Positions 29,017-37,680 are shown, counted from the first letter of the stretch. The stretch is DNA of 39,475 nucleotides from a virus (IMGVR_UViG_3300034021_001118:1-39475); one strand, 5' to 3'. The notes: generated from the letters alone by a model not told the origin. Program-made: numbers and translations.

Positions 29017-29169
29017 ATGGAGAAGTACAAAATTATGACGCCCGAAATCGAAGAAATCGACAAGACGATCGTGCTGCTGAAAAGCCAGCGGCAGAAACTT
29101 GTCGCCAAAGAGGCGAAGAAAAAGGCCGATGCCCTTTGCGCCGAGATGCGCAAGCGCAAATCCAAATGA
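29017..29169 (+). CDS. Small coiled-coil protein
   Basis: A 50-residue protein started at ATG 29017. It is one charged helix (EIEEIDKTIVLLKSQRQKLV, then Lys/Ala/Glu-rich). No family recognised. Its stop overlaps an ATG at 29166 by ATGA. Confidence 0.55.
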   Translation: MEKYKIMTPEIEEIDKTIVLLKSQRQKLVAKEAKKKADALCAEMRKRKSK

Positions 29170-29484
29170 CTTATAAGTTGCAGGCTCAAGCGGGTTCTCG
29201 CCGGCGTTCATGTGGTGTGACGCCGCGGACCATCTCCGGGATGCCCAGCTCCACCGAGCGAGACGAGTGGGGCGCCTGCACATTCTTTTTGTCCGGGCAG
29301 CGTAGTAACCGGGGAGCACCGTATGGTGTATCCCGTGGTCGGGAGAGGGATACGGCTTATCGGCCCGTGTCGGCCTATAACACGGCACCCCACTACCCTC
29401 GTCACCATGGCAACCCGTGTGCTGAAAAGGTGCGGCCGCACCGTTCCCGGCAATCTTTCTGAAATCTCAAATTTCAAATCTCCA
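29170..29484 (+). other. Stretch without a convincing gene, three hairpins
   Basis: About 315 bp lie before the packaging genes. A frame from the ATG at 29166 to 29462 (98 codons) exists, but it is Arg/Ser-rich, has no codon bias and shows no motif. Three inverted repeats follow in order: CGGCGT 29202-29207 with ACGCCG 29220-29225; GTATCCC 29328-29334 with GGGATAC 29347-29353; CCGTGT 29365-29370 with ACACGG 29380-29385. A structured RNA, an antitermination or a packaging site is possible. Confidence 0.45.
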
Positions 29485-29697
29485 ATGATCCACGAATTCG
29501 CCCGCCCCGTTCCCGTCAAGACCCCGCTCGGTCTTGGCTCGGTGTGGTATGTGGAGTCGCAGGGCGCCTATTTCAACAACATCTACGCCGTGATCCTCGA
29601 GGACACCGGCGAGACGCGCTACATGCGCAGCGATCAGTTCGTCGTCTTGGAGAATCCCACGATGGACATCAAAAATTTGGGCGCTGGCACGGCTTAA
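29485..29697 (+). CDS. Small hypothetical protein before terminase
   Basis: A 70-residue protein started at ATG 29485. It is beta-rich (FARPVPVKTPLGLGSVWYVES, NIYAVILEDTGETRYMRSDQF), similar in style to small phage proteins with an SH3-like fold. No family is recognised. A 57-bp gap separates it from the terminase. Confidence 0.6.
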   Translation: MIHEFARPVPVKTPLGLGSVWYVESQGAYFNNIYAVILEDTGETRYMRSDQFVVLENPTMDIKNLGAGTA

Positions 29698-29754
29698 CAA
29701 AATCGGCCCTGGGGAGGGTCCGAGCGTCAACCAGCCAGCGCCCATCTTATTTCC

Positions 29755-31377
29755 GTGAACGAGCACCAGACACGCTTCAAGCCCACACCGCACCCCGTCA
29801 TGCAGGTCGATCTCGACTTGCTTGAGAAACTGGGGCCGGACGAAGGCTGGAAATACTTAAAAACGAGGGAAGAGCTGATCGCCCGCGAGGCATCAGACCC
29901 GTTTCGCTATGGCTACATCCCGCCGGTGTGGAAGCGCGCGTCCGAATTGCTGGAAAAACACCGTGAGATCCTCGTCATGGGCGGAAACCGCTCGGGAAAA
30001 ACGGAATGGGCGGCGAAAGAAGTCATAAAAACGCTTTATTCCAAGCCCGGATCAGTTGTTTGGTGCTTTCAGACCACCGCGCCCAACTCCATCGAATTGC
30101 AACAGCCCCGCATTTGGAAATATATGCCGCCGGAGTGGAGGACGGCGAGAAAAGGGCAGATTACGAATATAACGTACAGCGTTAAGGGGGGCTATACAGA
30201 ACAGAAGTTCGTGACCCCACAAAACAGTATCTGTGTTTTTCGCAATTATTCGCAAGACCCGAGCACGCTGGAGGGCGGCGAAATCGATTTCGCTTGGGCG
30301 GACGAGCTGGTGCCGCTGGATGTCCTCGAAACCCTCCGTTTCCGCCTCGTAGACCGAAATGGCAAGCTCGCCGTGACCTTTACGCCGGTCGAAGGCTGGT
30401 CGCCGACCGTTGCTGACTATTTGTCTGGCGCCAAGACCATCACCGATACGGACGCCGAGCTGCTCCCACTCAAAAACGACAAAGGCGAGATCTCCGGCTA
30501 CGACAAAGTGCCCATCGAGCAGATCAATCCCAAGGGGCGCCCGATTCTTTACTTCCACACGCAGTCAAATCCCTGGGCCGGCTGGTCCCGCATGAAGAAA
30601 GAGCTGCAGAGCGAGACCAAGGAAAAAATCCTCTGCCGCGCTTACGGCGTCCCGACCAAAGCCATCAGCGGCCGCTTCCCGCTGTTCAATCCCAAGGTCC
30701 ACGTCATCCGCGCCTCGGATGTCCCGCAAGGCACCCGCTACCATTGGGTCGATCCGGCGTCTGGCAAAAACTGGGCGATGATCTGGACGGTGCATGACAC
30801 ATCTGGCCGCATCGTTGTCTACCGCGAGTGGCCCGACCAAACGTCCTACATCGAGGGCATCGGTTATGCCGGCGAGTGGGCGCTACCGGATGGCAAGAAG
30901 CTCGACGGCAAGCCCGGACCCGCGCAGCAAGACTTCGGCTTCGGCCTCGAGCGCTACAAAGACGAAATCCTCCACGTCGAAGGCGGCGAGGAAATCTTTG
31001 AGCGCTGGATGGACAGTCGCTACGGCAACGCCCGCACGCTTGGCAAGGAATCCCCAACGACCCTCATCGACGAGATGGCCGACCTCGGCATGCTCTTCAC
31101 GGCGACCCCGGGCGACAGCATCGATGAAGGCGTCAGCATGATCAACGATGCCCTGTCATACAATCCCGAAAAGCCGGTGGACGCCCGCAACCAGCCGAAG
31201 CTGTACATCAGCGAAAACTGCAAAAATGTCATCTACGCCCTACAAACTTACACTGCGGCTGACGGTAAAAAGGGAGCGACCAAAGACTTCATCGATTTGC
31301 TTCGTTACGTTTGTCTCTCCGACGCCATCAACGTCGAGGGCGACATCCTGCGCAGCCACGGAGGAGGCAGCTACTGA
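29755..31377 (+). CDS. terL: Terminase large subunit
   Basis: A 540-residue packaging motor starting with GTG. Walker A is GGNRSGKT at residues 76-83, Walker B IDFAWADE ends at D183-E184. The nuclease domain begins near HWVDPASGKNWAM (about residue 325), where VDP carries the first metal-binding Asp, and ends with DFIDLLRYVC. It cuts concatemers and drives DNA through the portal at 35335. No small-subunit gene is adjacent; the HTH protein at 20842 is a candidate. Length and motif order are normal. Confidence 0.93.
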   Translation: MNEHQTRFKPTPHPVMQVDLDLLEKLGPDEGWKYLKTREELIAREASDPFRYGYIPPVWKRASELLEKHREILVMGGNRSGKTEWAAKEVIKTLYSKPGSVVWCFQTTAPNSIELQQPRIWKYMPPEWRTARKGQITNITYSVKGGYTEQKFVTPQNSICVFRNYSQDPSTLEGGEIDFAWADELVPLDVLETLRFRLVDRNGKLAVTFTPVEGWSPTVADYLSGAKTITDTDAELLPLKNDKGEISGYDKVPIEQINPKGRPILYFHTQSNPWAGWSRMKKELQSETKEKILCRAYGVPTKAISGRFPLFNPKVHVIRASDVPQGTRYHWVDPASGKNWAMIWTVHDTSGRIVVYREWPDQTSYIEGIGYAGEWALPDGKKLDGKPGPAQQDFGFGLERYKDEILHVEGGEEIFERWMDSRYGNARTLGKESPTTLIDEMADLGMLFTATPGDSIDEGVSMINDALSYNPEKPVDARNQPKLYISENCKNVIYALQTYTAADGKKGATKDFIDLLRYVCLSDAINVEGDILRSHGGGSY

Positions 31378-31586
31378 TGACCATGTCGCCGCCATCCCCG
31401 CCCAGCCGCCTGCGCCCCGGACGCCGCGGCAGTGACATCCCGCGCTGCGGCATCTGTGCCAAGCCGCTTCGTATTGAAGACATCCACGGCCACGACACCC
31501 ACCTCGGCCCTGCCTGCCGGGAATGCGGCCCGCACCTGCAGAGAGCCATCCATGCGCTTGAGATCATCGTCATGCGCCGCGGCTAA
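31377..31586 (+). CDS. Small zinc-ribbon protein
   Basis: A 69-residue protein whose ATG overlaps the terminase TGA. IPRCGICAKPL and GPACRECGPH form a zinc ribbon with two CxxC pairs. A Pro/Arg-rich start precedes it. Probably DNA-binding or structural, made with the terminase. Confidence 0.65.
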   Translation: MTMSPPSPPSRLRPGRRGSDIPRCGICAKPLRIEDIHGHDTHLGPACRECGPHLQRAIHALEIIVMRRG

Positions 31587-31614
31587 TTCGCCATTCGCGA
31601 ACAGCAAACACCTT

Positions 31615-31899
31615 ATGTTCACCAAAACCAAAACCATCCCTACTGACCTCTACACCGTCAGCGAAGACTTCGACCGCGAGGGCGCCCTTGCCTTCAGCCG
31701 CGACCAAGCACCGCCCGCCTACCTCGCCGTCATGCTCGAGTTGCAAGACCGCATTGCCGACGCCAGCACGTTGGTCGCCACCATGGCCACCGCCAAGGAA
31801 CCCGGCTACCTCGCCCACGCCGCCGGCCAGCTCAACGCCTTGCAGGAACTCTGGGACACCCTCGAGCAGCGCCGCACCGAAGCCTCTCGCTTAGTGTAA
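31615..31899 (+). CDS. Hypothetical helical protein
   Basis: A 94-residue protein started at ATG 31615. It is acidic at the start (VSEDFDREGALAF) and helical afterwards (YLAVMLELQDRIADASTLVATM, LNALQELWDTLEQRR). No family recognised. It is the last gene before the 490-bp control region. Confidence 0.6.
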   Translation: MFTKTKTIPTDLYTVSEDFDREGALAFSRDQAPPAYLAVMLELQDRIADASTLVATMATAKEPGYLAHAAGQLNALQELWDTLEQRRTEASRLV

Positions 31900-32008
31900 A
31901 GCCATGTTCCCGCTCGCACCCTTTCGGGTATAATCCGGCCGCTTTCCGGGCATTTATCCCCGATCGGGAACCCTGTTATAGAAACGGCTCTGTATTTGTA
32001 ACGAAATC

Positions 32009-32038
32009 TGTAAGAAAAACAGCCCTGTTTTTCTTACA
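32009..32038. promoter_or_regulatory. Perfect 14-bp inverted repeat
   Basis: TGTAAGAAAAACAG and CTGTTTTTCTTACA are exact complements with only CC between (32023-32024). With A-rich arms on one strand and T-rich on the other it is either a bidirectional terminator-like hairpin or, with its short centre, a dimer-binding operator. Confidence 0.7.
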
Positions 32039-32065
32039 AGTCGCCGCTCGCCGACCCGTCGTTAA

Positions 32066-32092
32066 CTGACAGATTGTTGCAAACCGTATAAC
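32066..32092 (+). promoter_or_regulatory. Possible sigma70 promoter
   Basis: CTGACA (32066-32071) and TATAAC (32087-32092) with a 15-bp spacer, which is short. Might be a secondary start for the capsid operon. Confidence 0.35.
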
Positions 32093-32269
32093 TCGGCGCG
32101 TGTTATCCTACGCTTTGTATCAAAAACACCGCACAAAAGGTGACAGAAAGTGCAATCACTTGCGCAGAACTATAGCCGATCCTATCCACGCCAGTATCGC
32201 ACAACGATACTATCATCCCTCTGGCCCCACGCTCCCGGCTCCCTGCTCTACGCTTTCCAAAAGAAAATG

Positions 32270-32298
32270 CTGGACATTTGTCCAGTAGTCGTTATACT
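32270..32298 (+). promoter_or_regulatory. Sigma70 promoter with operator palindrome over the -35 box
   Basis: TGGACA (32271-32276) and TATACT (32293-32298) are each one base off consensus with a 16-bp spacer. The palindrome CTGGACATTTGTCCAG (32270-32285) covers the -35 box. A repressor or activator binding there would control the capsid operon directly. Transcription would start near 32305, leaving an ~85-nt leader. Confidence 0.7.
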
Positions 32299-32391
32299 GG
32301 TAGTATCAAAGTTGAGTCGTGCCCGCATGGCACACCGGTTTGATCGGACTGGCAGACGCTCTGCCTGGTTCCTACTTGAGAGGTAAAGCTC

Positions 32392-33414
32392 ATGGCGACA
32401 GATAACGCGGCCCCGGCCGTAGATGTGGAAGATTTCGACGTTATGTCGATCAGCGAAGCGCTCGTCGGACTGGATCAACCAGCACCGGAAGCGGCTGATC
32501 AAAAGACCGACGCCGAAGAAGAAAAGCTCTCTGACAATGACGAGTCGGATGAATCCGAGGCCGAAAAGCCCGCGGAGGAATCCGAAGATGAAGATGCCAA
32601 GGAGTCCGAGGACGAAGAGTCCGAAGACGACGACGCCCCGGTTCCGCAGGAGAAAGTCCAAAAGCGGATCGACAAGCTGACGGCGCAGAAAAAAGAAGCC
32701 CTCGAAAAGGCTCAGACGCTGGAGACCGAATACAGCGCGGCCAAGACCAAGCTCGCCGAACTAGAGGCGCAGGTCAACGAAGCCAGCCGCCCCGTCCTTC
32801 AGCCCTCCGCGGAGAACCCGCTGGCTGATGTCGATACGCAGGAAGCGCTTGAGGCTAAAATCAAGTCCGCGCAGGAAGTCCGCCGCTGGGCGCTCCGTAA
32901 TACGGACGGCGCCACGGTCAAACGACCGGACGGCACTGAGGTCTACGTCGATTCTGACGAGGTAAAAAACTACCTTATCCGTGCAGACGATGTCCTCACG
33001 ACTTACGGACCCGCGCGCCAGCAATGGCTCGCCCAACGCCAGCCGGCCGTCGAAGCAGCCAAGAACCTGTTCCCCGACATCTTCACCAAAGGCACCGCGC
33101 TCAACACGGCCTACCAAGCCACCGTGAAGCAAGCGCCAGAGCTGCTCAAGCTGCCCCAAGTCGAATACTGGGTCGGCCTCGCCCTCTACGGCGAACAGCA
33201 GCTCATGCAAAAGCAAGAGGCCCAAAAGGCCAAAGCCAGCGCCGCCAAGAAAGTCTCGTCAGCAAAATCAGAAGCCAAACTTCCCACGCCTGCATCCCCG
33301 GTTAGCGCAGCCAAGTCTGCCACCAAGACAAGCAGCAAAGACGCTGCAAAACGACTCTACGAACGAGGCGACCGCCAATCGCTGGAAGCCTTCGCCGAGA
33401 GTCTTCTTAGCTAA
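32392..33414 (+). CDS. Capsid scaffolding protein
   Basis: A 340-residue protein. Residues ~20-85 are very acidic (SEDEDAKESEDEESEDDDAP), followed by a Lys/Glu/Ala-rich coiled coil (QKRIDKLTAQKKEALEKAQT), a compact middle (GYVDSDEVKNYLIRADD region) and a basic, disordered Lys/Ala/Ser end. This pattern and the place just before the capsid gene define scaffolding proteins, which guide shell assembly and leave. A ribosome site GAGAGGT precedes the ATG. Confidence 0.85.
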   Translation: MATDNAAPAVDVEDFDVMSISEALVGLDQPAPEAADQKTDAEEEKLSDNDESDESEAEKPAEESEDEDAKESEDEESEDDDAPVPQEKVQKRIDKLTAQKKEALEKAQTLETEYSAAKTKLAELEAQVNEASRPVLQPSAENPLADVDTQEALEAKIKSAQEVRRWALRNTDGATVKRPDGTEVYVDSDEVKNYLIRADDVLTTYGPARQQWLAQRQPAVEAAKNLFPDIFTKGTALNTAYQATVKQAPELLKLPQVEYWVGLALYGEQQLMQKQEAQKAKASAAKKVSSAKSEAKLPTPASPVSAAKSATKTSSKDAAKRLYERGDRQSLEAFAESLLS

Positions 33415-33440
33415 CCCAAAAACAGAAAGAACCAATCATC

Positions 33441-34457
33441 ATGCCTACTGGATCCATTTTCCCAGTGACAGGTCAGCGTGAAGACCTGAGCGACGTTATC
33501 ACTATCGTCGATGCAAAAAACACGCCCTTCGTTTCGGCCGCCCGCAAAGGCGCCGACATCACCAACGCTGCCGTTTACAGCTTCCAAGCTGACAAATACA
33601 ACGACCCGTCCTTCGACGGCGTTCTGAGCAACTCGGACGTTTCCACGTTCGACGATCCGGCCAAAAACCGCGCCCTCCTGAGCGCCCGCGGGCAGATGTT
33701 CCGCCGCGCCGTTAAGGTCGATACGTTCGTCCAAGAGGCCAGCGACATCGCCGGCATCGGCCGCAAGAAACAGCTCGCCGTTGGCGTTTCCAAGGCTCTC
33801 TTGGAGACCAAGCGCGACATGGAGTCCGCCTTCTGCTCCGACCGCGAAAGCCAAGAGCAGAGCGGCGCCAACCCGTATCGCACCCGCGGATTGTTCCGTT
33901 TCGTGGATAGCGCGGCACAAACTGACCTCCCGGTCCCGGCCGCCTACCGCACTCCGACCGCCAGCATCAACACCGACGCCGCGCCGACCGAGTCCGCCGT
34001 GCAGACGCTCCTCCAGAGCATCTACAGCCAGACTGGCCAGATCGACGACATGGTGCTCCTCTGCGGACCTTCGCTCAAGCGCACCTTCACCGAGTACACT
34101 CGTTTCAGCACCGGCTCGGCTGGCGCTGGCCTGTCGATCCGCACGTTCAACAACTCTGCCGACTCCAAGAAGATCGTCAGCGCTGTGAATGTGTTTGAAG
34201 GCGACTTCGGCACGCTCCGTCTGTTGCCCTCGTTGTATCTCCGTCAGAACAACTCCAGCGACACGGCGAAAAACTCGTCCGGTCTGGTGCTCAACATGGA
34301 CCAGTGCGAAGTCCGCTTCGCCAAGCGTCCGGCCATGCGGGAGCTTCCCGACCTCGGCGGCGGCCCTCGCGCGCTGATCGATGCTATCGCTTCGGTCACC
34401 TGCTTGGCCCCGCAGTCCCAGGGCAAGTTCACCGCCGGTGTGGCGCTCGCAGCCTAA
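33441..34457 (+). CDS. Major capsid protein (SU10/DUF5309 type, HK97 fold)
   Basis: A 338-residue shell protein. The opening TGQREDLSDVITIVDAKNTP and QAFCSDRESQ-type segment (MESAFCSDRESQ) match the SU10 major-capsid family, known from short-tailed phages. The middle (about 135-300) is the beta-rich domain, the end GGPRALIDAIASVTCL the closing strand. It forms the procapsid with the scaffold upstream. It sits in the usual scaffold-capsid order. Confidence 0.87.
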   Translation: MPTGSIFPVTGQREDLSDVITIVDAKNTPFVSAARKGADITNAAVYSFQADKYNDPSFDGVLSNSDVSTFDDPAKNRALLSARGQMFRRAVKVDTFVQEASDIAGIGRKKQLAVGVSKALLETKRDMESAFCSDRESQEQSGANPYRTRGLFRFVDSAAQTDLPVPAAYRTPTASINTDAAPTESAVQTLLQSIYSQTGQIDDMVLLCGPSLKRTFTEYTRFSTGSAGAGLSIRTFNNSADSKKIVSAVNVFEGDFGTLRLLPSLYLRQNNSSDTAKNSSGLVLNMDQCEVRFAKRPAMRELPDLGGGPRALIDAIASVTCLAPQSQGKFTAGVALAA

Positions 34458-34482
34458 TCATTAACCAAGGAACAAACTTAAA

Positions 34483-34944
34483 ATGAAAGTCTACGAACTG
34501 CCCTACGAAAGCAAAGCGGCCTTTGGCTACTCCCATAAGGTCATCCTCGACCACAACGACCTCAGCGACACCGATGACGCCCAGACGATCAATTTGATCC
34601 CTGTCGTTGCCGGAACGGTTGTCAAAGCCGCAGCGACAAACCTGACATCCGTGTTTGACAGCTCGGACGCTACGACCATCACCACCACGGTGAAGATTGG
34701 TCACAACGACGCGACCGCCGACGACGATGCGTTCATCGCGTCTCAGGAGTTGAACCCCAGCGGAACCGAAGTGTTCTACAAGGTCAACCCCTCTGCGACC
34801 CCGTTCGTGTTCACGGAAGGCACGGCAGCCTCTCCCAAGTATATCCAAGCGGCCTTCGCTTGCACTACTGGCGACAGCCTTGCGGATCACAACGCCGGCG
34901 AACTGGAGGTCTTCCTCCACATCGCCAACGTCAACGCGCTCTAA
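34483..34944 (+). CDS. Possible capsid decoration protein
   Basis: A 153-residue, beta-rich, Thr/Asp/Ala-rich protein without hydrophobic core helices (VIKLDHNDLSDTDDAQTINL type and TTTVKIGHNDATADDD). The gene starts 25 bp after the capsid stop with an AAGGAAC ribosome site. Position and composition fit a head decoration or stabilising protein. No family is recognised. Confidence 0.6.
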   Translation: MKVYELPYESKAAFGYSHKVILDHNDLSDTDDAQTINLIPVVAGTVVKAAATNLTSVFDSSDATTITTTVKIGHNDATADDDAFIASQELNPSGTEVFYKVNPSATPFVFTEGTAASPKYIQAAFACTTGDSLADHNAGELEVFLHIANVNAL

Positions 34945-34966
34945 GTCAGACCAAGTCTTGAATCAC

Positions 34967-34995
34967 CTGCGGCGTCTCCGGGCGCCGCAGCTTTC
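34967..34995 (+). terminator. Possible attenuator after the capsid genes
   Basis: CTGCGGCG (34967-34974) pairs exactly with CGCCGCAG (34983-34990), 8-nt loop, then CTTTC. The U-tract is short, so termination would be partial, leaving more capsid than portal mRNA. Confidence 0.4.
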
Positions 34996-34998
34996 AGG

Positions 34999-35334
34999 AT
35001 GGCCGACTCACTCTGGACCGGCATCGCCAACGACCTGGGCGATGAGATGGCCCACCTCGTCAAAGAGGAACTCCTCACAGGTTGGAACGCCAAGGCCGTC
35101 ATGGCCGGCCTTGAGCAGCAGCGCATCGCGCAGGCCAACGAGCGCCTCGAGCAATGCGCCGTCGAAGGCATCGGCCAGCACACCATGAGCATCGACGCCG
35201 ATGTCTACTGGGCTTGGGAAAAAACCGAACCCGGCTGCTGGGCCGACAAAGGCTGGCGCGATGACTTCAAAAAGCGCCACCCCGAGACCGCCGTCCATTA
35301 CACCCCGCGCCGCACCACGGTGCTTGTCCCTTAA
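34999..35334 (+). CDS. Small hypothetical protein before portal
   Basis: A 111-residue protein, mostly helical and charged (LGDEMAHLVKEELLTGWNAKAV, QQRIAQANERLEQCA), with a Trp/Asp-rich second half (DVYWAWEKTEPGCWADKGWR). It lies between capsid and portal and ends 1 bp before the portal ATG. Likely structural or assembly-related; no family recognised. Confidence 0.6.
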   Translation: MADSLWTGIANDLGDEMAHLVKEELLTGWNAKAVMAGLEQQRIAQANERLEQCAVEGIGQHTMSIDADVYWAWEKTEPGCWADKGWRDDFKKRHPETAVHYTPRRTTVLVP

Positions 35335-37443
35335 ATGATCAAAGCACCCGACCGCGACAAAATCTCCGAGATCCTCTCGGACATCGATGAAGCCGACGCC
35401 GATGGCAGCGGCTACGTCCAGCGCAAGCTCCGCAACTGGAACACCCGCTTCTGCATCTGGGCTGGCCAGACCGACGACGGCCGCAAACACCAAGAAGCCC
35501 TCGGCAAGCGCCCGTTTCCATGGGACAAAAGTTTAGATTCGCGCGTCCGCATGGCCGACACCATCGTCCGCGACCACGTCGCCATGCTGACAAACGCCTT
35601 CTTCAAGGCGCGCGTCCAGGTCCAGCCCGTCGAGTCCATGGACATCGACAAACGCAGCGCTGCGGAGTCCGTCCTCAAGTGGCTCCTCTTTCAGCACGTC
35701 TTGGATGACCTCCGGCGCGAAGTGCAGCTCGCCGCCAACTTCCGCGAGACCTACGGCCTCGCTGTTATGGCCGTCGATTGGATCAAGACCACCCGCACCG
35801 AAATCAAGTCATTCTCCATGGAAGACGCCATGGCCATGCTGCAGGAATCCCAAGATCCCAACCTGCAAGCCCTCCTTGAGGTCGTCCTCGACCCCGAGCA
35901 AGAAGAACTCGCCGCCCAGCTCATGGGCGAAGTCATCCCAGAACTCGGCACCACCGCCAAAGTCCGCCAGTTCCGCGAAAAAGGCTTTGTCGAATGGGAG
36001 CAACCCTACGTTTTTGAAAGCCGGCCCCAGTGGACCGCTTTGGAACCCTGGGAGGACATAATTTTTCCAGCTCAAACCTATAGTCTACAGCGTGCTGCGT
36101 TCGTTGCCCGACGCGAGCTAATGACCGAACCGGAGTTGCGCGAACGTGCCGCTGTAGAGGGCTGGGATGACAAATGGGTCGAGCAAGTCGTGGAGAAGAA
36201 AGGCGACATCCGCCGCATCTCGCTGAACCTCCACCGCAGCGACCAGTTCCTCTACGACCACCAGCGCGACATGATCGAGATCTGGCACGTCTACAGGAAG
36301 GAGCACGACGACCGCACCAAGGCGATGCGCGTCACCCGCACCGTCCTCAGCTACCACGTCCCGGATCGCACCGCCGTCCACGACATTTTGCCCTACGCCC
36401 ACGCGCTCTATCCCTTCGTCGAGCTGCCCCGCGAACGCGCCTCGCGCCCCATCTTGGAATCCCGCGGCGTGCCGGAGATCGTCCAGACCGCCCAGGAAGA
36501 AGTCAAAATTCAACGCGACATGCGAGGCGACCGCGCCAGCATCGTCACCTTGCCCCCGCTCAAAACCCCCGCCGCGCGCGGCAAGATGGACCTCATCATG
36601 GGGCCGGGCGTCCAGATCCCCGAGCGCCGCCCCGGCGAGATCACTTGGATGAACCCGCCGCAGCCCGACGCCGGCAGCATCGAAGTCGAAATGTCCATCC
36701 GCAACGACGTGGACAACTACTTCGGCCGCATCAGCGAAGCCGTCCCGCCGCAACGCTATATGCTCCACACCCAGGAGCTGGTCGATAGCTGGCTCCTTGA
36801 TATGAAGCTCTGCCTCGTCCAGACGCTTTCGCTCTGTCAACAATACATGACCGCGGAAGAAGTCGCCCGCGTCACCGGCAACCCCAATCTCCCGCTCACC
36901 GCCAGCCCCGCCGACATCCGCGGCCGCTTCGACGTGACCTGCGAGTTTGATGCCCGGTTGCTCGACAACGAGGCGCTCGGAAAAAAGCTGGATTATTTGG
37001 CCTCCGTGCTCACTCCGCTGGACTCCTTCGGAGTCATAGATCGAGTAGGTTTGGTCAAATATATGATGCAGGCAGTAGACCCAAATCTCGCCGGCATCCT
37101 CATCAAAGACATCGGCGCCGCTACCCAGGCCGAGCAAGAAGACGAACAAGCCGCCTTCGCCAAAATCGCCGCAGGCACCGAACCCCCGCTCAAAGAGGGC
37201 GGACAAAATGCCCAAGTCCGCCTGCAAACCTTGCAGACGATCATCCAGTCGAATCCCGCCGTCCAACAACGCTACGCCCAAGACGAAATCTTCCGCTCCA
37301 TGATCGACGCGAGAGCACAAGCCTTCCAGTTCCAGCTCCAACAACAGCAAAACGCCGTCATCGGCCGCACCGGCGCCCAGCCCGCGCTGCAAAAGCTCCA
37401 ACAAGACCAGCAACTCGGCATGTCCGCCCAACCCGCCGCCTGA
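35335..37443 (+). CDS. Portal protein (head-tail connector)
   Basis: A 702-residue portal of the P22/podovirus class. The start (DRDKISEILSDIDEADADG) is followed by a long mixed domain including FRETYGLAVMAVDWIKT, the stem/wing region around 380-480 (QTAQEEVKIQRDMRGDRASIV), and a long helical C-terminal part with ~60 residues of Gln-rich barrel (LQLQQQQNAV). It forms the twelve-unit ring through which the terminase packs DNA and to which the tail attaches. Length is at the high end of the family. Confidence 0.85.
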   Translation: MIKAPDRDKISEILSDIDEADADGSGYVQRKLRNWNTRFCIWAGQTDDGRKHQEALGKRPFPWDKSLDSRVRMADTIVRDHVAMLTNAFFKARVQVQPVESMDIDKRSAAESVLKWLLFQHVLDDLRREVQLAANFRETYGLAVMAVDWIKTTRTEIKSFSMEDAMAMLQESQDPNLQALLEVVLDPEQEELAAQLMGEVIPELGTTAKVRQFREKGFVEWEQPYVFESRPQWTALEPWEDIIFPAQTYSLQRAAFVARRELMTEPELRERAAVEGWDDKWVEQVVEKKGDIRRISLNLHRSDQFLYDHQRDMIEIWHVYRKEHDDRTKAMRVTRTVLSYHVPDRTAVHDILPYAHALYPFVELPRERASRPILESRGVPEIVQTAQEEVKIQRDMRGDRASIVTLPPLKTPAARGKMDLIMGPGVQIPERRPGEITWMNPPQPDAGSIEVEMSIRNDVDNYFGRISEAVPPQRYMLHTQELVDSWLLDMKLCLVQTLSLCQQYMTAEEVARVTGNPNLPLTASPADIRGRFDVTCEFDARLLDNEALGKKLDYLASVLTPLDSFGVIDRVGLVKYMMQAVDPNLAGILIKDIGAATQAEQEDEQAAFAKIAAGTEPPLKEGGQNAQVRLQTLQTIIQSNPAVQQRYAQDEIFRSMIDARAQAFQFQLQQQQNAVIGRTGAQPALQKLQQDQQLGMSAQPAA

Positions 37444-37470
37444 TTATAGCGAAATTAGAGAGTTTAGCCC

Positions 37471-37680
37471 ATGCACCCAAACGTCTCAGTCAGAAACATC
37501 GCCGGACTAAACATCCCGCAGCACAACGCGGTTGAGCTGAATTACGTCTCCACGACAAACAATCTCTCCACGGTGGTCTACAAGGAGGGCAGCCAGACAG
37601 TCGCCACGCTCACCTTTACCTATGTCGGCGGCACGCCGTCCAGCGATGACGCCAAGATTGCAACAGTGACTCGCTCCTAA
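37471..37680 (+). CDS. Small hypothetical protein
   Basis: A 69-residue beta-rich protein (NIAGLNIPQHNAVELNYVS, TVVYKEGSQTVATLTFTYVG) ending against the fibre gene (TAATGG). Common as a small capsid- or tail-associated protein in this place; no family recognised. Confidence 0.6.
   Translation: MHPNVSVRNIAGLNIPQHNAVELNYVSTTNNLSTVVYKEGSQTVATLTFTYVGGTPSSDDAKIATVTRS

Larger units (their letters stand above)
31900..32391 (+). promoter_or_regulatory. Long control region before the capsid operon
   Basis: A 492-bp gap in otherwise dense DNA. It contains a TATAAT box (31929-31934, no clear -35), a perfect inverted repeat (32009-32038), a CTGACA-15-TATAAC promoter candidate (32066-32092), an inverted repeat AGTATCG/CGATACT (32193-32211), and a strong promoter with overlapping palindrome (32270-32298). 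The leader from ~32305 to 32391 can form GTGCC/GGCAC (32319-32333) and GGCAGA/TCTGCC (32351-32365) hairpins. It sets high, regulated expression of the structural genes. Confidence 0.65.

Noticed and set aside
29166-29462. 98-codon frame linked by ATGA
   Set aside because: Arg/Ser-rich without motif or codon bias; kept only as part of the non-coding entry, not as a gene.
32169-32175. ACTATAG resembling a T7-type promoter core
   Set aside because: Only seven bases match, the window has no phage RNA polymerase gene, and other conserved positions are absent.
32150-32386. 78-codon frame in the late control region
   Set aside because: Overlaps the promoter and palindromes and has no codon bias or ribosome site.
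36118-37431. 437-codon minus-strand frame inside the portal gene
   Set aside because: Antisense shadow of the portal; no start signal or neighbour supports it.
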